Source: an uncultured Oscillospiraceae bacterium
GTDB taxonomy: Bacteria > Bacillota > Clostridia > Oscillospirales > Oscillospiraceae
Direction of reading: 5' to 3'
Length of the DNA: 35,116 bases
Assembly: GCA_910588135.1 (NCBI GenBank)
Contig: CAJUOT010000031.1
Span: forward strand, 1 to 35,116
In this document: positions 6,034 to 13,305 of the stretch, one piece after another
Layout: each line of letters starts with the position of its first letter
Position numbering within the stretch: position 1 is the first letter of the stretch
The notes under the pieces: generated by a model
Database searches by the model: none
Told to the model about the DNA's origin: nothing
What the model saw: only the letters and a program-made list of their open reading frames with translations
Position numbers and translations under genes: made by a program

Positions 6034-7716
6034 ACGAAAAAGAGAATATTCTTCACGTTGCTGCTGGTATCTCTGCTGGCGGCTTTTTTATGTGTCCCGG
6101 CTTTCGCCGTTACAGAGGCAGAAGTGGAGGCGCAGGTGGCGGCCTCCAGCAAGTCGGAGGTTACCGGGAATGTGCTGATCTGGTTTCTGTGCGCCGTGGC
6201 TTTCCTCAAGGTATCACAGAAGATCGACAGCTTCATGGCAACCCTTGGTGTCAACGTGGGCCGCACAGGCGGCTCCCTGCTGGCTGAGGCTATGCTCACC
6301 ATGCGGGCAGTTACAATGGTTGCAGGCGGCAAAGGCGGTGCCGGTACCAATCGGGCCGGAGCTGCCTCCAGCGGAAAGGCTGGAACAACCAGCGGATCCG
6401 GAATGTCAGGTTTTTTCAAGGGCGGATTGATTGGTATGGCTAGCCGCCATGTTACCAACAGCGCAATCAAGACCGCCACCTCTCAGACCTCCGCCGTCCA
6501 CACCGCCCAGTCCAGTGTACGGCAGGCTACAGCGGCGGTCACGCCAGAGGCACCATCGGGGGTGGGACCTTCGGTCAACAACGATATTCACACTGGTGGG
6601 GTCAATCTCCAAACTGAAGGCAGTGCCACAGCCGGCTCATCCCCACAAGAAGGCGTTATTGTGACCGATGCCACTCCTCCACCCGTTGCTGCGCAGAGTG
6701 ATGGTCAGGTTTCCGCCGCAGACCAGGCCAGCGGTACGGTGCTGAACATTCCTCTGGCAGACAGTTCTATCCCGGACAGCTCTATTCCCGATGGGTCCAT
6801 CCCCGCCGAGGCGGCTCCCATCGTTTCTCCGGGTGAGAGCGTTTCCACTGCGGAAAGTATATCTATATCCGATAGCGGCGCTGCCTTTAGTGTTCCCCAG
6901 AGCGGCGGCACAATGCTGAACATTCCTCCGGCAGACGGTTCTATCCCATACGGCTCTACTCTTGATGGTTCCGTCCCAACCGAAGCGGCTCCCATTGTTT
7001 CTCCGAATGAGAGCGTTTCCGTTGCGGAAAATATATCTGTATCTGATGGCGGCATTGCCCTGAATGTTCCCCAGGGTGAGGGTGCGGCCCTTATCGGAGC
7101 AGGCAACGGTCCCGTTCAGGAGGGCGTAATCGTCACCGCCAGCGACCAGCAGACCAACACGCAGAGCTCCACGGATACGCAAAATGTGCAGAAGTCCTCC
7201 GTTGTAGAACGTTCCCACACCGTCCGCAACCACACAAAACCCGTACAAACCGGCATCCCCAGCTTGGGCGGCGCCATTTTCTCAAAATCTCTGGTTGCGG
7301 GGGGCAGTTTTGCCAATGATGTTATCGGCACAGTGGCCCGGGGCGAGGTAGCCGGCAGAATTACTGGCGATATGGCGGCCCAGTCTCTGCAATCTTACTT
7401 GGGGTATACCGCAGAAGGTAAAATTCCCCCCATTTTTTCCAATACAGAAATTGGAGGCGGGAGAATTTCAGGCTATGTATCCACACCTGAACATCCGCAG
7501 CCGATTGCGTTTGGTATGTATCATGCAGAGCAGTATATGGAACCAACAGGCACTTTTTCAAAGGTCCGCTCTGCGGATGGGACACTTTGGTATACACAGA
7601 TGCCCCAGGATGTAGTGGAGCGCAAACCGTATATGGCTTCGGACGATAAAGTGGCTTACCAGGAGCGCATCATTAAAAAACTCCCCGACCCACCCAAGCG
7701 TAAGGATCGGGTATAA
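6034..7716 (+). CDS. Secreted/membrane T4SS-associated protein with internal duplication
   Basis: About 560 residues. The N-terminus KKRIFFTLLLVSLLAAFLC ends in VPAFA and is a typical signal peptide. A second hydrophobic segment (about residues 46-60) and a glycine/alanine-rich amphipathic region follow, then a long Ser/Pro/Ala-rich region with a tandem 58-residue repeat and a more ordered C-terminus (about 400-560). The start is odd: AAAGGAGG ends at 6026 and the only codon at proper distance is ACG 6034. The first conventional start, TTG 6058, would remove the basic N-terminus of the signal peptide. Its place between the VirB6-like and VirB4 genes matches a TrbL-like or CD1111-like component of related elements. 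The function is not established. Confidence 0.6.
   Translation, partial: TKKRIFFTLLLVSLLAAFLCVPAFAVTEAEVEAQVAASSKSEVTGNVLIWFLCAVAFLKVSQKIDSFMATLGVNVGRTGGSLLAEAMLTMRAVTMVAGGKGGAGTNRAGAASSGKAGTTSGSGMSGFFKGGLIGMASRHVTNSAIKTATSQTSAVHTAQSSVRQATAAVTPEAPSGVGPSVNNDIHTGGVNLQTEGSATAGSSPQEGVIVTDATPPPVAAQSDGQVSAADQASGTVLNIPLADSSIPDSSIPDGSIPAEAAPIVSPGESVSTAESISISDSGAAFSVPQSGGTMLNIPPADGSIPYGSTLDGSVPTEAAPIVSPNESVSVAENISVSDGGIALNVPQGEGAALIGAGNGPVQEGVIVTASDQQTNTQSSTDTQNVQKSSVVERSHTVRNHTKPVQTGIPSLGGAIFSKSLVAGGSFANDVIGTVARGEVAGRITGDMAAQSLQSYLGYTAEGKIPPIFSNTEIGGGRISGYVSTPEHPQPIAFGMYHAEQYMEPTGTFSKVRSADGTLWYTQMPQDVVERKPYMASDDKVAYQERIIKKLPDPPKRKDRV
6736..7083 (+). repeat. Tandem 174-bp in-frame duplication
   Basis: Two units of 58 codons each begin near 6736 and 6910 and share LNIP, EAAPIVSP and ESVS motifs at the same spacing. 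They have diverged by point changes, so the duplication is not recent. A QEGVIVT motif occurs once on each side of the pair (near 6650 and 7118), suggesting an older, larger duplication. Confidence 0.7.
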
Positions 7717-7725
7717 GGAGGTCCT

Positions 7726-10632
7726 ATGCGTCAAGAAGAACGGGATACTTATCTAATCCCACCTAATTTCATTGAGGGAGGCACCCTGATGGGCGGGATG
7801 TTCAAGACCCGCAACGCCATTGAAGCGGGCATCCTAGGGGCGCTGACCGCCCTCCCGGTGCTTAATCTGGGAATCTCCCTCACTATGCGCATCATCATTC
7901 TCTGCCTGACTACTCTGCCTCTGGTGCTGCTGGCCCTCATTGGGGTGGGCGGCGGAAGCTTGTCTGAGTTCATCCTGCAATTTTTCAGTTTTCTTCGCAA
8001 TCGCCGGGTGCTGGACAGGAAGGGCGAGAGTAAAAAGGGGCTTCTTCCCAGCTGGACGCAGAGGAAAGAAAAAACAAGGCTGGAAGATGTAGAAGAACTG
8101 CCCAAAAGCCGTAGCCGGTTGCAGGTAGACCTTAAAGGCCGGAAAGTGGATCAGTTCAAAACCTTTCTGGCCCCGGAGGTCAAGCCTCTCAACCCACTGG
8201 CGGATTATGTGCCTATCGAAAAGATAGAGCATGGGGTCATTTTCACCAAAGACCACCGTTATGTGAAAGTGGTTGAGGTTATCCCAGTAAACTTCCTCCT
8301 GCGTAGCGCCCAGGAGCAGCGGAACATCATCTACTCCTTTATCAGCTACCTGAAAATCGCTCCTGTAAAGGTACAGTTTAAGGTGCTGACCAAGCGGGCG
8401 GACATTGACCGCCATGTGCAGACCGTGCGGCAGGAACTGGCCCAGGAGACCAATGCGCACTGCCGGGAGTTGCAGGAGGACTATCTGCGGCTGATCCGAC
8501 AGCTTGGCTCCCGTGAGGCCATCACCCGGCGGTTCTTCCTGATTTTCGAGCATGAACCGCTGCCCGGCGCCAAGCGGGGCCACGAGGAAGAGGAGGCCAT
8601 CGCCTCCCTCCAGACCGCCGCCCGGACAGCGGCCAACTACCTCCGTCAATGCGGAAACACTGTGGTACTAAACCATGAGGATGAGAACGAGGCCACAGCG
8701 GAAATTCTGTACCATGTCCTCTGCCGCGCCGAGAGCAACGACAAGCCCTTTGCCGGGAAGATTAAGCAGGTGGCGGCGGAGTATATGGCCGCCGGCCGGT
8801 CGCTGGAGGAAATCCCAGTCAATGAGTTCTATGCCCCCTCCCAAATCGACCTGTCTCACGGGCGGCATATCTGTATTGACGGCATGTACTATGCCTATCT
8901 GCTGATTCCGTCTGGTGGCTACAAGGCCCAAGTGCCTGCCGGCTGGCTCAGCCTGCTGGTGAACGCCGGGGACGGCATCGACTTGGATATGTTCCTGACC
9001 CGTCAGCCCAAAGACCGCATGATCCGCAAACTGGGCCAGCAGCTCCGCATCAACCGCAGCAAAATCAAGGAGACCAGCGATACCAATACGGACTTCGACG
9101 ACTTGGATGGGGCCATCCGTAGCGGCTACTTCCTAAAGGACGGCTTATCCAACAACGAGGACTTCTACTACCTCAATCTGCTGGTGACCATCACCGCCTC
9201 TAATGTAGAGGACCTGGAGTGGAAATGCGCGGAGATGAAAAAGCTGCTACTCAGTCAGGATATGGACGTTCAGCCCTGTTCTTTCTGTGAGGAGCAGGCT
9301 TTTTTATCCTCACTGCCGCTGGCATCTCTGGAAAAGCACCTCTATGAGCGATCTCGGCGTAATGTCCTGACCTTGGGTGCGGCCAGTTGCTACCCCTTCA
9401 CCAGTTATGAAATGTGTGACGACAACGGTATTCTGCTGGGGGTCAACAAGCATAACAACTCTCTTATCATCGTGGACATCTTTGATTCCCGAGTCTACAA
9501 GAACGCCAACATCGCCATTTTGGGCACCAGCGGTGCGGGAAAGAGCTTTACCATGCAGTTGATGGCGACCCGGATGCGGCGCAAGGGCATCCAGGTATTC
9601 ATCGTGGCTCCGTTAAAGGGCCATGAATTCCACCGGGCCTGCTCCAACATCGGCGGGGAGTTCATTCAGATATCTCCCGCCTCCAAAAACTGCATCAATG
9701 TCATGGAAATCCGTAAGGTGGACAAGTCAGTGGATGAACTGCTGGACGGCCCAGGCGTGGAGAAGTCTCTGCTGGCGGCAAAAATCCAACGGCTCCACAT
9801 CTTTTTCTCCCTGCTGATTCCCGACATGACCCATGAGGAGCGGCAGCTTTTGGATGATGCTATGATCCGCACCTACGCCCTCAAAGGCATCACCCATGAG
9901 AACGGCACTCTGGATGACCCGAATGCCCCTGGCCACTATCGGTCAATGCCGGTATTGGGCGACCTCTATGAGGTGCTGAAGCAGTCCGCCGAGACCAAGC
10001 GGCTGGCGAATATCATCAACCGTCTGGTCAACGGCTCTGCCCGGACATTCAACCAGCAGACCAACGTATCTCTGGATAACAAATACACGGTGCTGGATAT
10101 CTCTGAACTGACAGGCGACCTGTTGACAGTGGGGATGTTCGTGGCGCTGGATTACGTTTGGGACAAGGCCAAGGAGAACCGTACCGAGGAGAAGGCTATC
10201 TTCATCGACGAGTGCTGGCAGCTCATCGGGGCCAACAGCAACCGTTTGGCGGCGGAGTTTGTTTTGGAGATTTTCAAGATCATTCGCGGCTACGGCGGCT
10301 CCGCTATCTGCGCTACCCAGGACATCAACGACTTCTTCGCTTTGGAAGATGGCAAGTACGGCAAAGGCATCATCAACAACGCCAAGACCAAGATCCTGCT
10401 CAACCTGGAGGACGAGGAAGCCCGGCGTGTCCAATCCCTGCTCCACCTGTCTGAGGCGGAAGTCATGGAGATTACCCACTTTGAACGGGGCAGCGGCCTT
10501 ATCAGCACCAACAATAACAATGTGACGGTGGAAATCAAGTGCAGCCAGATGGAGAAGGAGCTGATCACCACCGACCGGAGGGAGTTGCAAGAGCTGCTGG
10601 ACAAGACCCAGGCCGCGCCGCCTGTGGCGTAA
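7726..10632 (+). CDS. virB4: PrgI-VirB4 fusion: T4SS ATPase
   Basis: 968 residues. The first 100 or so residues (YLIPPNFIEGG, then two adjacent membrane helices at about 35-80) resemble PrgI, usually a separate small membrane protein. From about 130 on the protein is a VirB4/TraE-type ATPase, with Walker A GTSGAGKS at about 600-607, Walker B IFIDE at about 825-829 and a downstream ATQD sensor-like motif. VirB4 powers pilus assembly and substrate transfer at the inner membrane. The ATG at 7726 has AAGGAGG 7 nt upstream and the gene follows its neighbour by 9 nt. PrgI and VirB4 are usually neighbouring genes; here they share one frame with no stop between them. Confidence 0.9.
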   Translation: MRQEERDTYLIPPNFIEGGTLMGGMFKTRNAIEAGILGALTALPVLNLGISLTMRIIILCLTTLPLVLLALIGVGGGSLSEFILQFFSFLRNRRVLDRKGESKKGLLPSWTQRKEKTRLEDVEELPKSRSRLQVDLKGRKVDQFKTFLAPEVKPLNPLADYVPIEKIEHGVIFTKDHRYVKVVEVIPVNFLLRSAQEQRNIIYSFISYLKIAPVKVQFKVLTKRADIDRHVQTVRQELAQETNAHCRELQEDYLRLIRQLGSREAITRRFFLIFEHEPLPGAKRGHEEEEAIASLQTAARTAANYLRQCGNTVVLNHEDENEATAEILYHVLCRAESNDKPFAGKIKQVAAEYMAAGRSLEEIPVNEFYAPSQIDLSHGRHICIDGMYYAYLLIPSGGYKAQVPAGWLSLLVNAGDGIDLDMFLTRQPKDRMIRKLGQQLRINRSKIKETSDTNTDFDDLDGAIRSGYFLKDGLSNNEDFYYLNLLVTITASNVEDLEWKCAEMKKLLLSQDMDVQPCSFCEEQAFLSSLPLASLEKHLYERSRRNVLTLGAASCYPFTSYEMCDDNGILLGVNKHNNSLIIVDIFDSRVYKNANIAILGTSGAGKSFTMQLMATRMRRKGIQVFIVAPLKGHEFHRACSNIGGEFIQISPASKNCINVMEIRKVDKSVDELLDGPGVEKSLLAAKIQRLHIFFSLLIPDMTHEERQLLDDAMIRTYALKGITHENGTLDDPNAPGHYRSMPVLGDLYEVLKQSAETKRLANIINRLVNGSARTFNQQTNVSLDNKYTVLDISELTGDLLTVGMFVALDYVWDKAKENRTEEKAIFIDECWQLIGANSNRLAAEFVLEIFKIIRGYGGSAICATQDINDFFALEDGKYGKGIINNAKTKILLNLEDEEARRVQSLLHLSEAEVMEITHFERGSGLISTNNNNVTVEIKCSQMEKELITTDRRELQELLDKTQAAPPVA

Positions 10633-10641
10633 AGCGGAGCG

Positions 10642-10762
10642 TATACGGTGTTAATGCGAGGGCTATTTTTTAATGCGTTTTTTATACGGTCCGTATGCGG
10701 AAAACCGCCTCGGCAATAGCTGTGGCGGTTCCGCTGTGCGATTTTTATACGGCGCTAATACG
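10642..10762 (+). repeat. Three TATACGG-type repeats between virB4 and the next gene
   Basis: TATACGGTGTTAATGCG (10642-10658), TATACGGTCCGTATGCG (10683-10699) and TATACGGCGCTAATACG (10746-10762) share a 7-3-7 layout. An extra TAATGCG half-site lies at 10671. The offsets are 41 and 63 bp, close to whole helical turns. A TATACGG core occurs again at 12118 in the next large gap. These look like binding sites for one regulator. Confidence 0.6.
10697..10746 (+). terminator. Terminator-like hairpin after virB4
   Basis: GCGGAAAACCGCC (10697-10709) pairs with GGCGGTTCCGC (10724-10734) through an imperfect 11-bp stem with a bulged A. TGTGCGATTTTT follows. It may cut transcription between virB4 and the downstream genes, or protect the mRNA end. 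Confidence 0.5.
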
Positions 10763-10782
10763 ATTTTACGAGGTGAATGATT

Positions 10783-11325
10783 ATGATGAAAACCCGTGAA
10801 CAGGTCTATGGCCGGGAGGCAGCGGCTATCCTGCGGGATATTTCCATGTACCGGGTGTTGACTGCGGAACAGATCCTGCGCCTGCATCCGGGGAAAGACG
10901 CCAAGGAGCGGAATAAGATCCGGAATCTGCTGACCTACCTGGTGAAGCAGCAGCGGGCTTGGCTCTCCGAAGATGAGCGGTTCTATCTCGCGGCCCCGGA
11001 TGCCCTGGAGGACATGGACCGGGGCCTTTTCGCTGCGGTATGGGTGCTGGCGGACTTTGCGGATGAAGTGGAGTATCATTCCGTTGGCGATTTCCCGGCC
11101 AAAATTATCTTTTTCGCCGGCGGTGAAATCTACGAGATCGTCCACGCCGCCCAGGGCAAAGAAGTTCTGATGTCCCACGTGCTTTCCGATCCCGGCGAGC
11201 AGCCCTCCCGCTACCTTGTGCTGGTGGATGATGCTTCTCAGATTGCGGAGCTGCAAATCCCCCATGCCAGCGGCTACTGCACCGTATCCCCGGAAGGGCA
11301 GGTGCAATATTACCAGAAAGAATGA
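10783..11325 (+). CDS. Element-associated protein with winged-helix-like N-terminus (DUF5697-like)
   Basis: 180 residues. ATG 10783 is preferred to 10777 because GAGGTG (10770-10775) needs more spacing. The N-terminal 65 residues (AAAILRDISMYRVLTAEQILRLHP, then a basic KIRNLLTYLVKQQRAWL helix) look like a winged-helix DNA-binding fold. The remaining part is mixed alpha/beta without catalytic motifs. I believe it belongs to the DUF5697-like family seen in Clostridia conjugative elements, but that assignment is from memory. It sits right after the TATACGG repeats, so it could be their ligand; this is untested. Confidence 0.55.
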   Translation: MMKTREQVYGREAAAILRDISMYRVLTAEQILRLHPGKDAKERNKIRNLLTYLVKQQRAWLSEDERFYLAAPDALEDMDRGLFAAVWVLADFADEVEYHSVGDFPAKIIFFAGGEIYEIVHAAQGKEVLMSHVLSDPGEQPSRYLVLVDDASQIAELQIPHASGYCTVSPEGQVQYYQKE

Positions 11326-11334
11326 GGTGAACCA

Positions 11335-11976
11335 TTGAACCGAAGCACCGTTTCCCGGCGGATATCGTCCATTCTGGATGATATTCAGCGTCTGACCAAC
11401 GCACTGTACGCCATGAATACCACCGATCTTCAGCGATACCCGGACAATTACGAAGTATTGTCCATTGACGCCGCCCTCCGAGCGGAGGGCATCGCCTGTC
11501 GGCTGCGCCATCTCATCTACGCCAGCACGACCACACCAAAGACGGAGTATCTGACCTCCGCGGCCAACACGCAGGGCATCTCAGTGCGCTGTAAGGACGG
11601 CGTTTTTGAGGTTACGCTGCCTGCTCTGCTCCCAAAACGTAAAATGTGGCAGAGCGGCGAATATCTGTTGGAGCCGTTGGGGGCGGCTTTGACCCAGTAC
11701 GCAAGGGGTCATCCCCTTCCCCGGTTCCGGCACTGCCTGATTGCTTTCTCCCATATCTACGACCAGGAGTTGCCGGAGCGCCGCATCAGAGACTACGACA
11801 ATCTGGAGCTGAAGCAGATCCAGGATGTGGTTGCCGCTTTTGTTCTGACAGACGATACCGGAGGCCTCTGTGATACCTACCACACAACAGAGTTGGGCGC
11901 GGTAGATTGTACCCGAATTTCCATCATGGAGACGTCCCGTTTCCTGGCGTGGCTGGCCGAAAAAGAAATCCTCTGA
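11335..11976 (+). CDS. Uncharacterised conjugative-element protein
   Basis: 213 residues from TTG 11335, which follows GAGGTG and lies 9 nt after the previous stop. The N-terminal 60 residues are helical (IDAALRAEGIACRLRHL), followed by a beta-rich segment and a C-terminal helical part ending in FLAWLAEKEIL. No signal peptide or membrane segment is present. It may be one of the DUF6100-like proteins of these elements, with low certainty. Position between virB4 and virD4 and tight spacing to its neighbour suggest a cytoplasmic role in transfer. Confidence 0.5.
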   Translation: MNRSTVSRRISSILDDIQRLTNALYAMNTTDLQRYPDNYEVLSIDAALRAEGIACRLRHLIYASTTTPKTEYLTSAANTQGISVRCKDGVFEVTLPALLPKRKMWQSGEYLLEPLGAALTQYARGHPLPRFRHCLIAFSHIYDQELPERRIRDYDNLELKQIQDVVAAFVLTDDTGGLCDTYHTTELGAVDCTRISIMETSRFLAWLAEKEIL

Positions 11977-12165
11977 AAGAGGCCGAAAGAGGGCAAAACA
12001 GGGGTCCCATTTAGGCCCTTTTGAGGTGTTCCGTTTTGGGACCCCAGGTCCACCGCCAAAAACGCTTGCAGCGCAAGGAGTTTTGGCCGCTTACGCTGAG
12101 TGCGGAAACGCCCAGGTTATACGGACCCTGGGCGTTGAGATTACTGAAATAGGAGGTGTCGCAAC
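11977..12165 (+). other. Structured intergenic region with three consecutive hairpins
   Basis: GGGGTCCCA (12001-12009) pairs with TGGGACCCC (12037-12045). GCCAAAA (12055-12061) pairs with TTTTGGC (12081-12087). CGCCCAGG (12109-12116) pairs with CCTGGGCG (12127-12134), with a TATACGG motif in its loop. No ORF with a ribosome site is present. It could be a leader, a small RNA or a protein binding site. Confidence 0.5.
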
Positions 12166-13305
12166 TTGCCAGACCAAGTGACAAAACTCCCTGCCCCGGA
12201 TACGCTGCCCGACCTCCTTTTGACTCTCGTTGCCCTCTCTGGCGAGTTCCCAACCAATCTGGTGAACAGTCTCCCCAGTACGAAAGCATACCGGCAGAAA
12301 GTCATCAAGCGGTTAAAGAAACAGATGCTGATCTATGCCTATTCGCAAAACGGCCTTCGCGGTCTGCGCCTGACTGCCGATGCCAAAAGCCTTCTTTCCG
12401 CTGACAGGCCAGAGCGGTTTGCCTCTCTCTTTACCGGCGATACGGTAACAAACGCACCTAAATATTCCGTTCCCCATCGCCTGCGCCTCCATCGGATGGC
12501 TGAGGTGCTGGTTACGATGCACAATGCAGGAGTGTCGGTATTTCCATGGGAAAAGACAGCCGTGTTTCAACCCTCGCCGCCCCTGGGCCATACTCATATT
12601 ACTCAGCCTGCCTATTACAGCTCCCGTGAGGTCAAAGAGGTCGGGCCGCAATCATCCATCATACGCGGTTCCCGTTCAACCGGCGTCTTGCTATCGGACG
12701 GCGGTATTTTTATTGCCTACAACACCGGCCCATTCCAGATGAAGTGGGAGTACAAGGCCGAGATGCGGATTAAGTTTCTGCTGCAAACGGAAGTCTGCCG
12801 ACAGCGGCTCCCGGCGCAATTCATGGATGTTGGAGTGGACGCGGTTGTGTTTGGCACGGATATGGAGCGGCTGGGTGCGCTGATGGGTGTAGGCGATGGC
12901 CTGTCCCACAACAACTTTGTGCTGGATGGCGGCTTTGAGCATTTCTATTTCTTCCCAGGTGACCACAAAGGAAATGCGTTGGTGCGTCTGCTCTGCAACG
13001 GCGAACTTCGTGTCTCTTTGGACACTCTGCTTTTGAGCGGCCTTCATCCGCCGAACCCCGGCCTGCCGATGGAGAATGACGGATTGGAAGGCGATACCCC
13101 CGTCCTCTTTGGCTATCTCTGTGATATGCCTCGGCTCAGGCGCTTTGATAATGCGTTGTCTATCCACGAAAAGGACGGCATCGTCATTTGCTTTGACTTC
13201 CAGGAGGAGGCGTACCGCCGCTGCCTTGGCCCTCGTATCCAACTTCAATGTCTTGACCTTGAGGCAGTAGAAAGGAGTGTGTTTCCATCTCTCGAAAAGA
13301 AATGA
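12166..13305 (+). CDS. Uncharacterised conjugative-element protein
   Basis: 379 residues from TTG 12166, 9 nt after AGGAGG. The N-terminal 100 residues, with LRGLRLTADAKSLL, resemble a winged-helix region; the central part has YYSSREVKEV and SRSTGVLLSDGG, reminiscent of a nuclease- or replication-relaxation-like fold, but no metal-binding signature is clear. There is no signal peptide or membrane segment. It overlaps or abuts the virD4 gene (ATGA at 13302-13305), so the two are probably coupled. I cannot assign a function. Confidence 0.5.
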   Translation: MPDQVTKLPAPDTLPDLLLTLVALSGEFPTNLVNSLPSTKAYRQKVIKRLKKQMLIYAYSQNGLRGLRLTADAKSLLSADRPERFASLFTGDTVTNAPKYSVPHRLRLHRMAEVLVTMHNAGVSVFPWEKTAVFQPSPPLGHTHITQPAYYSSREVKEVGPQSSIIRGSRSTGVLLSDGGIFIAYNTGPFQMKWEYKAEMRIKFLLQTEVCRQRLPAQFMDVGVDAVVFGTDMERLGALMGVGDGLSHNNFVLDGGFEHFYFFPGDHKGNALVRLLCNGELRVSLDTLLLSGLHPPNPGLPMENDGLEGDTPVLFGYLCDMPRLRRFDNALSIHEKDGIVICFDFQEEAYRRCLGPRIQLQCLDLEAVERSVFPSLEKK

